From the NCBI GenBank assembly GCA_000831005.1, contig CP007152.1:2170001-2234000 (forward strand): 64,000 bases of DNA, read 5' to 3'. This stretch comes from Marinobacter salarius. Its GTDB lineage: Bacteria > Pseudomonadota > Gammaproteobacteria > Pseudomonadales > Oleiphilaceae. This document shows positions 20,070-30,507 of the stretch, piece by piece. The notes beneath the pieces were generated by a model. The model ran no database searches. It saw only the letters and a program-made list of their open reading frames with translations, and was not told the origin of the DNA. The translations under genes and the position numbers were made by a program. Every line of letters begins with the position of its first letter. Positions within the stretch are counted from its first letter, which is position 1.

Positions 20070-20575
20070 GCCGCGCCTCCGTCCCCTGTGATTTCGGCTT
20101 TCTCGATCACCACATCTTCTGCAGGCACATCCTGATGGCCTGCACGCATAGTGGTACGCACCGCGCGAATGGCATTAACGGTTTCCATGCCTTCCACAAC
20201 CTTGCCGAAAACGCAGTAGCCCCAGCCTTCGGCATTCTCGGCGGTGTGGTCGAGGAAGCCGTTGTTCTCGACGTTGATGAAGAACTGCGCCGTGGCGGAG
20301 TGCGGGTCCATGGTGCGGGCCATGGCAACGGTGCCCTGCATATTGCTGAGGCCGTTGTTGGCTTCGTTTTGAATGGGCTCGCGGGTCTTTCGCGGGGTCA
20401 TCCCCGGTTCAAAGCCGCCACCCTGAATCATGAAGTTGCTGATGACACGGTGGAAAATCAGCCCGTCATAGAAACCGTCGCGAACGTACTGTTCGAAGTT
20501 TTTGGCAGTCTCGGGGGCCTTGTCGTAATCCAGTTCCAGAGTGATGTCACCGTGGGAGGTTTTCAGCAGAATCAT
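20066..20575 (-). CDS. ppiB: Peptidyl-prolyl cis-trans isomerase (cyclophilin)
   Basis: Cytoplasmic cyclophilin of 169 residues catalysing proline isomerisation. Family motifs [25 protein letters not shown] and GYCVFGKV are all present. There is no signal peptide, hence the cytoplasmic PpiB type rather than PpiA. It is first gene of ppiB-lpxH, divergent from glnS across a gap of about 140 bp. Confidence 0.94.
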   Translation of the reverse strand: MILLKTSHGDITLELDYDKAPETAKNFEQYVRDGFYDGLIFHRVISNFMIQGGGFEPGMTPRKTREPIQNEANNGLSNMQGTVAMARTMDPHSATAQFFINVENNGFLDHTAENAEGWGYCVFGKVVEGMETVNAIRAVRTTMRAGHQDVPAEDVVIEKAEITGDGGAA

Positions 20576-20647
20576 CAGGGTTTCCTGTTCAAGTAGGTAT
20601 TAGAAGCAACGTGGCTGTTATTGTACTGAAGAGTTTGTACGCGTGCA

Positions 20648-20676
20648 TGAGTTAGGCAATGATTTGTGAGTATAAT
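20648..20676 (+). promoter_or_regulatory. Probable glnS promoter
   Basis: Perfect -10 TATAAT at 20671-20676. The best-spaced -35 (17 bp) is a weak TGAGTT at 20648. A start near 20683 leaves about 30 bases before the glnS ATG. Confidence 0.45.
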
Positions 20677-20713
20677 ACGCGGTTTCAGATACACACCCTA
20701 CGATCGAGATTGT

Positions 20714-22390
20714 ATGAGCGCCGAGTCCAAGAAAGCCCATAACTTCATCCAGAGCCTGATCGAAGACGCCGTTGCCAAAGGCGAACACACGGGTAAGGTT
20801 GTGACCCGTTTCCCGCCCGAGCCGAACGGTTACCTGCACATCGGCCACGCCAAATCCATTTGCCTGAATTTCGGCATTGCGGAAACCTTTGGCGGTGAAT
20901 GCACGTTGCGGTTTGATGATACTAATCCGGAAAAGGAATCCCAGGAGTACATTGACTCCATCAAGAAGGATGTTCATTGGCTGGGTTGTGAATGGAGCGG
21001 AGAGGTTCGCTACGCTTCGGACTATTTTGACGCCATTTACGACTTTGCCGTTGAGTTGATTGAAAAGGGCAAAGCCTATGTGTGCGCGCTGACTGCCGAT
21101 CAGATGGCCGAGTACCGGGGTACGCTTAAAGAACCGGGCCAGAACAGTCCCTACCGCGACCGTCCGGTGGAAGAAAACCTTCAGCTGTTCCGCGATATGC
21201 GCGCCGGTAAGTATCAGAACGGTGAGCTGGTGCTGCGCGCCAAAATCGATATGGCCTCCCCGAACATCAACCTGCGGGACCCCATTCTGTACCGGATTCG
21301 TTATGCCGACCATCACCAGACTGGCGATAAATGGTGCATCTATCCGATGTACGACTTCACCCACCCGATTTCCGACGCCATGGAGGGGATTACGCACTCC
21401 CTGTGCACACTGGAATTCGAGGATCATCGCCCGCTCTATGATTGGGTGCTGGACAACATCTCAGCTCCCTGCCAGCCACGGCAGATCGAATTTGCCCGGC
21501 TGAATCTCAATTACACCATCACCAGCAAGCGCAAACTCAAGCGTTTGGTGGACGAAGGCTTTGTGGATAGCTGGAATGACCCACGCATGCCCACCATCTC
21601 CGGCATGCGCCGTCGTGGTTATACCCCGGAGTCCATCCGCACCTTCTGCGACATGATCGGTGTCAACAAGGCTGGCGGCACCGTGGATATGGGGATGCTG
21701 GAGCACGCCATCCGCGAAGACCTGAACACCCGTTCGCCCCGCGCCATGTGCGTAATGCGGCCGTTGAAGGTGACACTGACCAATTACCCGGAAGACAAGA
21801 CCGAAACCCTGGTGTTGCCGGTTCACCCCCAGAACCCGGACATGGGCGAGCGTGAAGTGACCTGGAGCCAGACCCTGTACATCGACCGGGAAGATTTCGC
21901 GGAAGAACCGCCCCGTAAATGGAAACGTCTTGCTCCGGATCAGGCGGTGCGTCTGCGTGGCGGATACGTCATGACCTGCCGTGAGGTTATCCGTGACGAC
22001 AGCGGTGAGATTGTTGAACTGAAATGTGAATACGATCCAAATACCCTGGGCGTTAACCCCGAAGGCTACAAACCGAACGGTGTCGTTCATTGGGTGTCGG
22101 CCACTGACAGCGTTGAGACGGATATCAATCAATACGACCGCCTGTTCAACCATGAGTCGCCGGACAGTGATAAAGAGACTGACTTTGTGGACCTGATCAA
22201 CCCGGAATCTCTGGTGGTCCTCAAAGGCGCCAGAGTAGAGAAGAGCTTGGCCCAGCCCCGTACTGATTTGCCATATCAGTTCGAGCGTGAGGGGTATTTT
22301 TTCTGCGATCAGGAACTGACTGCGGCAGCAGGACGTCCGGTCTTCAACCGCACAGTGACCCTCCGGGATTCGTGGGGCAAGGGCAAGTAA
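20714..22390 (+). CDS. glnS: Glutaminyl-tRNA synthetase
   Basis: Class I aminoacyl-tRNA synthetase charging tRNA-Gln, 558 residues (E. coli 554). The HIGH motif is [12 protein letters not shown] and the KMSKS equivalent is TSKRKL. The anticodon-binding beta barrels occupy the C-terminal third. ATG 20714 ([14 protein letters not shown]) is the conserved start; the open frame extends 16 codons upstream only because it runs through the promoter. The frame is intact, and cysS follows 40 bp downstream. Confidence 0.96.
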   Translation: MSAESKKAHNFIQSLIEDAVAKGEHTGKVVTRFPPEPNGYLHIGHAKSICLNFGIAETFGGECTLRFDDTNPEKESQEYIDSIKKDVHWLGCEWSGEVRYASDYFDAIYDFAVELIEKGKAYVCALTADQMAEYRGTLKEPGQNSPYRDRPVEENLQLFRDMRAGKYQNGELVLRAKIDMASPNINLRDPILYRIRYADHHQTGDKWCIYPMYDFTHPISDAMEGITHSLCTLEFEDHRPLYDWVLDNISAPCQPRQIEFARLNLNYTITSKRKLKRLVDEGFVDSWNDPRMPTISGMRRRGYTPESIRTFCDMIGVNKAGGTVDMGMLEHAIREDLNTRSPRAMCVMRPLKVTLTNYPEDKTETLVLPVHPQNPDMGEREVTWSQTLYIDREDFAEEPPRKWKRLAPDQAVRLRGGYVMTCREVIRDDSGEIVELKCEYDPNTLGVNPEGYKPNGVVHWVSATDSVETDINQYDRLFNHESPDSDKETDFVDLINPESLVVLKGARVEKSLAQPRTDLPYQFEREGYFFCDQELTAAAGRPVFNRTVTLRDSWGKGK

Positions 22391-22430
22391 GTTCGGTGAT
22401 ACATTTATTCAAACTTTTAACGAGCGTAGC

Positions 22431-23812
22431 GTGATTAGAATCTACAACACCCTTAGTCAGCAGAAGGAAGAGTTCAAACCGATAGAGCCGGGAAAGGTTC
22501 GCATGTACGTCTGTGGCATGACGGTGTATGACTACTGTCATCTGGGCCATGCGCGGGTGTTGGTGGCGTTTGATGTGATCACGCGGTACTTGCGTCACAG
22601 CGGCTACGATGTCCATTACGTGCGCAACATTACCGACATCGACGACAAAATCCTGCGCCGGGCCGACGAGAATGGCGAAGTTTATAGTGACCTCACCAAG
22701 CGCATGATCAAGCTATGCACGAGGATGAGGCCAAGCTGGGTGTCCTGTCGCCTACCGAAGAGCCGTGCGCGACCGATTACATTAATGACATTGTGGCCAT
22801 GATCCACAAGCTCGTTTCAAGCGGTCATGCCTATGCCGCTGGCAACGGCGACGTCTATTTCTCCGTCGAGTCGTATTCCGACTACGGCAAGCTCAGCAAG
22901 AAAAAGCTTGAGGATCTGGTGGCCGGTGCCCGCGTAGACGTGCAGGAGGCCAAGCGAAGCCCAGCGGATTTTGTACTTTGGAAAGCCGCCAAAGAGGGTG
23001 AGGTAAGTTGGCCTTCACCTTGGGGTGACGGCCGGCCGGGCTGGCATATCGAATGCTCTGCCATGTCCAATCGCTGTCTCGGCGAGACCTTCGACATCCA
23101 CGGCGGTGGGCCGGATTTGTTATTCCCGCACCATGAGAACGAAATTGCCCAGTCCGAGTGCGCCAATGGCCACACATTCGTAAACACCTGGATGCACGCC
23201 GGCGCTATTCGGGTGAACAGGGAGAAAATGTCCAAGTCCCTGGGCAATTTCTTTACCATCCGTGAGATCTTTGAGAAGTATGCGCCGGAGGTGGTGCGTT
23301 ACTTCCTGGTGTCCAGTCATTACCGCAGTCAGGTGGATTACTCGGAAGACAATCTCGCGGAAGCAGGGCGTACGCTCACCCGGCTCTATCATGCCCTGCG
23401 TGGTCTGGTACCGGCCAAAAACGTGGCGGAAACGGTACACGACCAGCGCTTTGCCGAGGCCATGAATGACGACTTCAACACCGCAGGAGCCATTGCGGTT
23501 CTTCATGCCGTCGCTAATGAAATCAACCTGGACCGCAGGGAAGGGCGCGACGAAAAGGCTAACCAGCAAGCGGCGGTGCTTGTAAGGCTCGGTGGTGTTC
23601 TGGGTTTGTTGCAGCAGGACCCGGAAGCCTACTTTCAGGCCGATACTGGCGGCGAGCTCAGTGCAGACGACATTGAGGCGATGATCCAGGCCCGTGCCGA
23701 TGCGCGTAAGCGGAAAGATTTCGCCGAGGCGGACCGTATAAGGGATGAGTTGGCCGATAAAGGCATTATTCTGGATGACAGTCGCGAAGGCACCAGTTGG
23801 CGCAGAGGATGA
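22431..23812 (+). CDS. cysS: Cysteinyl-tRNA synthetase (frameshifted)
   Basis: Class I synthetase charging tRNA-Cys, 460 residues when repaired (E. coli 461). GTG start ([15 protein letters not shown]). The zinc-site Cys in [15 protein letters not shown] as HIGH, HIECSAM, and KMSKSLGN are all readable. The frame breaks at about 22712: AAGCTATG should be AAGGCTATG, giving [14 protein letters not shown]. The gene is essential, so a true frameshift is implausible. It lies directly after glnS, likely the same transcript. Confidence 0.95.
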
Positions 23813-23844
23813 TGTCAACCAAAGGTCGTGTTGTTGGCGCGGGA

Positions 23845-23873
23845 ATGACCTTGTAGGGAAATTCCCGTACAAT
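23845..23873 (+). promoter_or_regulatory. Probable glcB promoter
   Basis: -35 ATGACC (23845-23850), 17-base spacer, -10 TACAAT (23868-23873), about 80 bp before the glcB start. Confidence 0.5.
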
Positions 23874-23955
23874 ACCGCCCTCGAATTATAACGGCCCTGG
23901 CGGGTAAATCCGTAAAAAGGGCAGGGAATACAGTAACCCACTGAGGCAAACAACG

Positions 23956-26135
23956 ATGACTGAACGCGTACAAGTCGGCGACCTCCAGGTCGCAAAGAAC
24001 CTGTTCGATTTCGTTAATAACGAAGCAATTCCGGGCACGGGTGTCGACGCTGACAAATTCTGGGCCGAGTTTGACAAGATTGTTCACGAATTGGCTCCCC
24101 GTAATAAAGAGCTGCTCGCCAAGCGCGATGACATCCAGGAGAAAATGGACACCTGGAATCGTGACCACAAGGGCCAGAAGCTCGACATCGCCGAGTACAA
24201 GTCCTTCCTGAAGGATATCGGCTACCTGGTTGATGAGCCCGGCGACTTCAAGATCTCCACCTCAAACGTGGATCCCGAAGTGGCCACCATGGCTGGTCCC
24301 CAGCTTGTGGTTCCGGTGATGAACGCCCGTTTTGCGCTGAACGCTGCCAACGCCCGTTGGGGTAGCCTTTACGACGCACTGTACGGCACCGATGCGATCT
24401 CCGAGGACAACGGCGCCGAAAAAGGCCGTGGCTACAACCCGGTTCGAGGTGCCAAGGTCATTGAATTTGCGCGCAACCTTCTGGACAGTTCCGCTCCGCT
24501 GGCTTCTGGCAGCCATAAAGACGCAGCCCAGTATCTGGTTGAGGGTGGCAAGCTGGTGGTCAAGTTGCAGAACGGTGAGTCTACTGGTCTGAAAGACGAG
24601 TCCGGCTTTGTGGGTTACACCGGCGCCGCCGATGCACCTACTGGCGTACTGTTGGTCAAGAATGGCATGCACTTCGAGATTCAGGTCGATGCCAGCCACC
24701 CGATCGGAAAGGATGACGGGGCACATGTAAAAGATGTGCTGATGGAGTCAGCTCTGACCACCATCATGGACTGTGAAGATTCTGTCGCTGCCGTAGATGC
24801 GGATGATAAGGCTCTGGCCTACCGCAACTGGTTGGGCCTGATGAAGGGCGACCTGGAAGAAACCTTCGAGAAAGGCGGCCGGCAAACCACCCGCACGATG
24901 CACGATGATCGTGCCTACACCAAGCCGGAAGGCGGAGAGCTGGTGCTGAAAGGCCGCAGCTTGATGTTTGTGCGTAACGTAGGTCACCTGATGACCAACC
25001 CGGCCATCCTGCTGAAAGACGGCAGTGAAGTGCCTGAGGGGCTGATGGACGGTCTGATGACCTCGCTGATTGCGATTCACGACCTCAAGAGCACGGGCAA
25101 GCTTCAGAACAGCACCGCTGGCTCGGTTTACATCGTCAAGCCGAAGATGCACGGTCCTGAAGAAGTGGCGTTTACCAATGAATTTTTCGGTCGCGTTGAA
25201 GATGCGCTTGGCCTGCCGGCTTTCACCCTGAAAGTTGGCATTATGGACGAAGAGCGACGCACCACCGTTAACCTCAAGTCCTGCATCCATGCCGCCAGGG
25301 AGCGTGCCGTGTTCATCAATACCGGCTTCCTTGACCGCACCGGCGACGAGATCCATACCTCCATGGAATTGGGGCCGTTTATCCGCAAGGGGCCGATGAA
25401 GCAGGCTGCCTGGATCCAGGCCTACGAGCAATGGAACGTGGACGTCGGGCTGGAAACCGGTTTCCGTGGTATTGCCCAGATTGGTAAAGGTATGTGGGCC
25501 ATGCCGGACCTGATGGCGGGCATGCTGGAAGCCAAGATTGGTCACCCGAAAGCCGGCGCCAATACCGCATGGGTTCCGTCACCAACAGCGGCTACGCTGC
25601 ATGCCACCCATTACCATCAGGTGAGCGTTGCGGATATCCAGCAAGAGCTGGAAAGCCGCACCCGTGCCAACCTGGATGACATCCTGACCGTGCCCGTGAT
25701 GGACGATCCGAAATCCCTGTCGGCAGAAGAAATCCAGCAGGAGCTGGACAACAATGCCCAGGGTATCCTCGGCTATGTGGTGCGCTGGATCGACAGCGGT
25801 GTCGGCTGCTCCAAGGTTCCCGATATCAACGACGTGGGCCTGATGGAAGACCGTGCAACCCTGCGCATTGCTTCGCAGTTGCTGACCAACTGGCTTTACC
25901 ACGGCATCTGCACCGAAGAGCAGATCAATGAAACCATGAGGCGCATGGCCGCGGTGTTGATCGCCAGAACCAGAACGACCCGTCCTACCGCGACATGGCG
26001 CCGGAGTTTGAGGGCAGCATTGCCTTCCAGGCTGCCATGGATCTGGTTCTCAAGGGCCGCGAACAGCCAAATGGCTACACGGAGCCGCTTTTGCATGCCT
26101 ATCGTCTGAAGGCGAAAGAGAAGTACGGTCAGTAA
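23956..26135 (+). CDS. glcB: Malate synthase G (frameshifted)
   Basis: Condenses glyoxylate with acetyl-CoA to malate, the second step of the glyoxylate bypass; monomeric G isoform. 726 residues when repaired (E. coli 723). Diagnostic blocks include [41 protein letters not shown] and [11 protein letters not shown]. The frame breaks near 25955 (GCGGTGTTGAT; GTGGTT restores [16 protein letters not shown]), and the true end LKAKEKYGQ is at 26135. A strong terminator follows. It has its own promoter, consistent with carbon-source control. Confidence 0.95.
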
Positions 26136-26147
26136 TCAGGCCGGCGA

Positions 26148-26179
26148 TAAAAAAAACCCCGCGAATGCGGGGTTTTTTT
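26148..26179. terminator. Bidirectional terminator glcB/folD
   Basis: Stem AACCCCGC with GCGGGGTT around loop GAAT, flanked by A-run and T-run, between convergent genes. Confidence 0.92.
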
Positions 26180-26190
26180 ATGAGGCCAGA

Positions 26191-27047
26191 TTAATCCTTG
26201 TGTAGCTCGTTCGCTGCATAGAGCGTGTTCTGTAGTAGCGTGGCAATGGTCATCGGCCCTACGCCTCCCGGAACCGGGTGATGTAAGCAGCCCGCTCCGA
26301 CGCCGCTGCGAAATCCACATCGCCACGCAGTTTGCCGTCTTCCATCCGGTTGATTCCCACATCAATCACCGTTGCTCCGGGCTTGACCCACTCGCCCTTG
26401 ATCAGTCCTGGCTTTCCGACCGCGGCAATCAGAATGTCCGCTTCCCGCACAAATTTCTCGAGATTGTCGGTAAACCGGTGGCATATTGTGACTGTGGCGC
26501 CTTTGAGCAGCAGCTCCATGGTCATCGGGCGGCCGACGATGTTGGATGCGCCGACGATAACCGCATGCTGGCCCTTATAAGGGGTGTCTACGCTGTCCAG
26601 CAGGGTGATGACGCCTGCGGGCGTGCAGGGTCTCAGGGCCGGTTTGCGCTGCATCAGGCGGCCGATGTTGTAGGGGTGGAAGCCGTCCACATCCTTGTCA
26701 GGGCGGATCTTTACCAGAATGGGGTCTGGGTCCATATGGTCGGGCAGGGGAAGCTGCACCAGGATGCCGTCTACGTCAGGGTTCTCGTTGAGCTCGTCAA
26801 CCAGTGCCTCCAGGGCCTCCTGTGACGTGTCTTCCGGAAGGTCGTAGGAGAGCGACATGATGCCCGCCTCGTCACAGGCCCTGCGTTTGTTGCCTACGTA
26901 TACGTGCGAGGCCGGGTCATTGCCCACCAGCACCACAGCCAGCCCCGGCGCACGAAGCCCCTGCTGTTTACGGGCCTCGGTTCCTGCCGCAACCTGTTGT
27001 CGCACAGAGGCGGCGATATCTTTTCCGTTGATCAGTTTGGCGCTCAT
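26191..27047 (-). CDS. folD: Methylenetetrahydrofolate dehydrogenase/cyclohydrolase (frameshifted)
   Basis: Bifunctional cytoplasmic enzyme converting 5,10-methylene-THF to 10-formyl-THF. 285 residues when repaired. The motifs [37 protein letters not shown] and GASNIVGRP are clear. As read it ends at 26259 with ITRFREA; one added C near 26275 (ACCCCGG for ACCCGG) restores [17 protein letters not shown] and a C-terminus ending LHKD at 26191. Divergent from the tRNA operon. Confidence 0.94.
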
Positions 27048-27142
27048 GTCTTTGTCTTGTCGGTTGTGCGAAAATAAAGGCGCAGCATTGTCTCATGCTT
27101 GGGCTCCGTCGCCAATCGATGGGCGAAAACCCCAAATGCGTG

Positions 27143-27171
27143 TTGACGGACCGGTTCGGCGCCGGTAATAT
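27143..27171 (+). promoter_or_regulatory. tRNA operon promoter with stringent-type discriminator
   Basis: -35 TTGACG (27143-27148), 17-base spacer, -10 TAATAT (27166-27171), followed by GCGCGCC, a GC-rich discriminator typical of stable-RNA promoters repressed by ppGpp. Confidence 0.75.
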
Positions 27172-27211
27172 GCGCGCCAACTTTGCTGAGGTATCTGTTG
27201 TTCAGTTTAGA

Positions 27212-27288
27212 CGGGGTATAGCGCAGTCTGGTAGCGCGCCTGCTTTGGGAGCAGGATGTCGGGAGTTCGAATCTCTCTACCCCGACCA
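27212..27288 (+). tRNA. tRNA-Pro (TGG)
   Basis: 77-base cloverleaf with anticodon loop TTTGGGA (anticodon TGG), T-loop GTTCGAAT, acceptor CGGGGTA paired to TACCCCG, encoded CCA. Confidence 0.96.
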
Positions 27289-27338
27289 CTTTCTGGCCAG
27301 TCCAGGATATTGAACAGTCAGGTGGGCGAACGGTTTAT

Positions 27339-27415
27339 GCGCTCGTAGCTCAGCTGGATAGAGCATCGGCCTTCTAAGCCGGTGGTCGCAGGTTCGAGTC
27401 CTGCCGGGCGCGCCA
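27339..27415 (+). tRNA. tRNA-Arg (TCT)
   Basis: 77 bases. Anticodon loop CTTCTAA (TCT), acceptor GCGCTCG with CGGGCGC, T-loop GTTCGAGT, encoded CCA. Confidence 0.96.
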
Positions 27416-27509
27416 TACCGCAGACGGTTTGATCCGTCCCGGAGACACCGAATCAGCAAAGTTAACCTGAAGTACCTGTTGGGGTCTGCCCGGCGGTAGT
27501 CTGGATGTG

Positions 27510-27585
27510 GTGGACGTAGCTCAGTTGGTAGAGCTCAGGATTGTGACTCCTGCGGTCGAGGGTTCGAACCCCTTCGTCCACCCCA
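27510..27585 (+). tRNA. tRNA-His (GTG)
   Basis: 76 bases with anticodon GTG in loop TTGTGAC, encoded CCA. The preceding G at 27509 is the genomically encoded G-1, which faces discriminator C73, the His identity element. Confidence 0.96.
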
Positions 27586-27615
27586 CTTTCCCGCTTACAG
27601 TGATGCGCAGCTCCT

Positions 27616-27933
27616 TTAGATTGAGAATTCCGATTTTTTTGCCTCGGTGGTGGAATTGGTAGACACGATAGGTTTAGGTCCTATTGCCGCAATTTCTCTG
27701 CGCAGTTCTATTTTTCGTTGTGTCGATCTCTCAACGCGCTCCTGATCAAGTCGTTCCTGAAGTTGTCGAAAGTTGCTTCTATTTTGCAGGTGGATGCCAA
27801 AAAGGGTAATCAATGCGGCTGTGATAGCGGCGAGCACTGTGTCTGGCGGTGAGGGAATTTCGTGCAGGAGCTCAAGCATCGAGTTCAAGGAAAAGCTGTC
27901 CAATTTCTCACCCCGTTGGCAGTTGGTTGACAC
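27616..27933 (-). CDS. Truncated small membrane protein, acquired-DNA remnant
   Basis: Frame of 105 codons. The first 80 or so look real: a short N-terminus, one hydrophobic helix (TVLAAITAALITLFGIHL) and a charged coiled-coil-like segment (RQLQERLDQERVERSTQRK). This resembles the start of longer single-span proteins with an LRKE-type helix that occur in accessory regions (recalled from general familiarity, not searched). From about codon 84 the frame simply reads the antisense of the tRNA-Leu fragment, so the protein is cut at the same junction as the tRNA. Probably a dead fragment; function unknown. Confidence 0.4.
   Translation of the reverse strand: MSTNCQRGEKLDSFSLNSMLELLHEIPSPPDTVLAAITAALITLFGIHLQNRSNFRQLQERLDQERVERSTQRKIELRREIAAIGPKPIVSTNSTTEAKKSEFSI
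27641..27692 (+). pseudogene. Truncated tRNA-Leu (TAG), 5' part only
   Basis: The first 52 bases of a tRNA-Leu(TAG) are perfect: acceptor GCCTCGG, D-arm with GTGGAATTGGTAGACAC, anticodon arm ATAGG-TTTAGGT-CCTAT and TGCCGCAA. After 27692 the variable arm, T-arm and 3' acceptor are absent and unrelated, more AT-rich DNA follows. It sits last in the Pro-Arg-His-Leu order, the same set of tRNAs as the E. coli argX-hisR-leuT-proM cluster. It cannot yield a tRNA. Confidence 0.85.
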
Positions 27934-27957
27934 TTTTTGGAAATTGTTTGCTGTATA

Positions 27958-27993
27958 AACAAAAAAAGCCCCTGAAATCAGGGGCTTTTTTGC
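27958..27993 (-). terminator. tmRNA terminator
   Basis: Stem AAGCCCCTGA with TCAGGGGCTT followed, on the minus strand, by a T-run. It lies eight bases past the tmRNA CCA end. Confidence 0.9.
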
Positions 27994-28000
27994 GGTTGGT

Positions 28001-28364
28001 TGGTGGAGACGGCGGGAATTGAACCGCGTCCGCCAGTACTCAGCCTTGAGGTCTACATGTTTAGCGTCTCTCTATTGATTTAAGTTCAAGCGACCCGAGA
28101 GCCAGGGTGCAAGAACCGAGTTCTTTAGATCTTAGCCGTTAGCCAGTGAACTCTGGAAAACGGAGCATCCCGTAAGCGATGACGTCCTGAGATGTTGCTT
28201 CCGGGCTACGGGCGACCCGGTCAGGACGACTAGCAGCTTACGCTGCTAGTGCGTAGTTTTCGTCGTTTGCGACTATTGCGTTGCAGCTTTGGATTAACGA
28301 GATTGGCTGCCATCTCGACATGCACCCAAGGGTTCGCCACCGGCGTCGAAGCCATGTCGTCCCC
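28001..28364 (-). ncRNA. ssrA: tmRNA (ssrA)
   Basis: Transfer-messenger RNA rescuing stalled ribosomes with SmpB. The 5' end GGGGACG pairs with CGTCTCC before ACCA at the 3' end. The conserved AATAGTCGCAAACGACGAA precedes the tag ANDENYALAA, encoded at 28241-28270 with stop TAA at 28238. Length 364 matches E. coli (363). The T-stem reads GCGG-TTCAATT-CCCGC, one G short of the canonical five pairs, most likely another missing base in the data (near 28033). smpB is two genes upstream on the same strand. Confidence 0.97.
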
Positions 28365-28372
28365 TTACCGAC

Positions 28373-28402
28373 AGTATATGTGGCTGCTTCCGCCAACTTC
28401 AA
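28373..28402 (-). promoter_or_regulatory. ssrA promoter
   Basis: On the minus strand, -35 TTGAAG (28402-28397), 18-base spacer, -10 TATACT (28378-28373), about nine bases before the mature tmRNA 5' end. Confidence 0.75.
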
Positions 28403-28449
28403 GGTTTTCCTGGTTTTGTTTTGTGGTGTCGGGTGGTCAGTTGTACCTA

Positions 28450-29865
28450 TCAACTGGCGGCCCGGGCGGTGTTCTGTTCACTGTTGTGCAACGCGGCGTC
28501 CAGGAGTTCGGCAAAGCTGTCGCGGAAATGCCCCATCACACTAGCCGGGTCGGCCTTGATGTTCTTGTCGATAGTGATGCCGAATTGCACTGTGCCGGCG
28601 TAGCTGAATATGCTCAAACCGATGCCGATATTGCCGCTTTGGGGCACCCAGAACATAGGCTGGGTGAGCTTTGCTCCCGCCAAATATACAGGTTCTTTTG
28701 GGCCCGGCACGTTAGTGAGTACGCAGAGGCCTTATTGCTGAGCATGGAGAGCGCCCGCCGCTCAAGGACATCCGGGCCGCGCCCGAACAGGTCCAGCAGG
28801 CTGTAGGTTACCTGAGCCTGATAGGAGCGTTTGAGGCGGTTCATGTTTTCCTGAACCTGGCGGAACCGCATGATCGGATCGGTCTCCTCCACGGGCAGGG
28901 TGACCAGCACCAGCCGAACTGGTTGCCCAGGGTTTCGATCGGCTGTCGCATCGGGCGCAGGTTAAACGGTACGGCAACGCGAACACCGCATTCCGGCGTG
29001 GCCTCGCCGGTGGCTAGAAAATGCCGTTGCAACGCGCCGGCGGCGGCACACAGCAGCACATCGTTGGCGGTGCCGCGCAGGGCTCTGGCGCACACCTTCA
29101 CTTCGGCGAGACTCAGCGGGTCGGCCCAGGCGACATGCTTGCGACCGCTCAGGGGTGTTTTCAGGCAGGTGTCTGGTTCCGCCGGGGAGAGGCCCAGCTT
29201 GAGCAGGTCGACGGCGATGTTGCCCGCGGTAGTGGCCAGTTTGAACGGGTAGCCCGGCTCGTTGCGGATGGACTTCAGAAACAGGCCTGCCTGGTCGATG
29301 GCGGTTTGTCCATTATGCAAAGCCCGGCTGGCGAGCTGTCGTAGACCTTGAGGTGCATGGGTCTTGGATTGGCTGGATGTCGATACCCGGCTGAGTCTCG
29401 GTTCCGGCGAGTTGTCGGTCAGCGAAAGCAGCACACGCACCAGTGAAATGCCGTCAGCAATGCAGTGATGGATGCGAACCAGCAGGACACAGCCACCCTG
29501 ATAGTTCTCGATATAGTGGATTTGCCAGAGCGGGCGCCGGAAATCCAGCGAGGTGCTGGTCAGGTCGCTGGTCAGTGTTTGCAGCTCCTGTTTGCCTCCA
29601 TCGCCGGGAAGGGCAAGAACGTGAATATGGTTGTCGATATGAAAGAGTGGGTCGTCCTGCCAGTACGTGCGGTCGCCTTCGGTGACGACGCGCTGTCGAA
29701 AGCGCCGGAAGGTGAGAAAGCGTTCGTCGAGCGTTGCTTGAGGCGCTTGAGGGCAATGGGCTGATCAAACACCAGCACCGCTGAAATCATCATGGGGTTC
29801 TCGGGGCATTCCATGCGTAGCCACGAGCGATCTACTGCAGACATGGGTGTTTGTCGGCGTGTCAT
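28450..29865 (-). CDS. Wax ester synthase / diacylglycerol acyltransferase (three frameshifts)
   Basis: WS/DGAT-family acyltransferase making wax esters or triacylglycerol storage lipid from acyl-CoA; 472 residues when repaired. The catalytic motif HHCIADG is clear in RIHHCIADGISL. Other blocks are MSAVDRSWLRMECP, the NPMMISAV region, NDVLLCAAAGALQ, VPFNLRP and TNVPGPKEPVYL. Frame breaks occur near 29733 (AAGCAACG; AAGGCAACG gives KATLDERF), 28913 (AGCCGAAC; AGGCC restores FGLVLVTLP) and 28717 (ACGCAG; ACGGCAG restores SAVLTNVPG). ATG 29865 has GGGAG upstream. Marinobacter is known for several such enzymes. It lies between smpB and ssrA. Confidence 0.9.
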
Positions 29866-30027
29866 CACTTGCTCCCTTTGGTTCCCGTCTGTCCCTGGGT
29901 GGCCGCTGTCCTTATGCGGATTGGGGTAAGGGATCGAGTATAGGCTGATCAGAGAGGGGCTAAAAGAGGATGCAGATGCGACATAAAATGCGGGGAGAGG
30001 ACGCCGGGCCTGGGGCCCGGCCAGCGA

Positions 30028-30507
30028 TCAGACGTTGGTTTCGCGGAGGATGCGTTGTTTCTGGCGGTTCCAGTCCCGTTCTTTCTCGGTGGCACGCTTG
30101 TCGAAGAGCTTCTTGCCTTTCACCAGGGCAATTTCGCATTTCACCTTGTTCTTCTTCCAGTACATGGCCAGCGGAATGCAGGTATGGCCTGCCTGGTTAA
30201 CTTTGCCGACGATCTTGGCAATTTCCTTGGCGTGCAGCAGCAGTTTACGGGTTCGGGTCGGGTCCGCGATAACGTGGGTTGAGGCGGCGGTGAGCGGGAT
30301 GATGTGGGATCCCAGCAGCCAGGCCTCTCCGTCCTTAAGCAGCACGTAGGCATCGGTGAGCTGCGCCTTGCCGGCACGGATGGATTTTACTTCCCATCCG
30401 AGCAGGGCCAGGCCCGCCTCAAAGCGTTCCTCGATGTGGTACTCGTGTTTTGCCTTTTTGTTCAAGGCAATGGTGGCGCTCGGAGCGCCGGGTTTCTTCT
30501 TGCTCAT
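30028..30507 (-). CDS. smpB: SsrA-binding protein SmpB
   Basis: Basic RNA-binding OB-fold protein of 159 residues, partner of tmRNA in trans-translation. Conserved blocks are [41 protein letters not shown] and the C-terminal [15 protein letters not shown] tail that reaches the decoding centre. Divergent from the NSS transporter gene. The frame is intact. Confidence 0.96.
   Translation of the reverse strand: MSKKKPGAPSATIALNKKAKHEYHIEERFEAGLALLGWEVKSIRAGKAQLTDAYVLLKDGEAWLLGSHIIPLTAASTHVIADPTRTRKLLLHAKEIAKIVGKVNQAGHTCIPLAMYWKKNKVKCEIALVKGKKLFDKRATEKERDWNRQKQRILRETNV

Noticed and set aside
27212..28364. Intact genomic island at the tRNA/ssrA cluster
   Set aside because: No integrase, no flanking direct repeats and less than 300 bp of foreign-looking DNA; only a remnant or misjoin is supported.
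28238..28453. 71-codon frame ending in ANDENYALAA
   Set aside because: This is the tmRNA tag frame plus upstream RNA sequence, not a protein gene.
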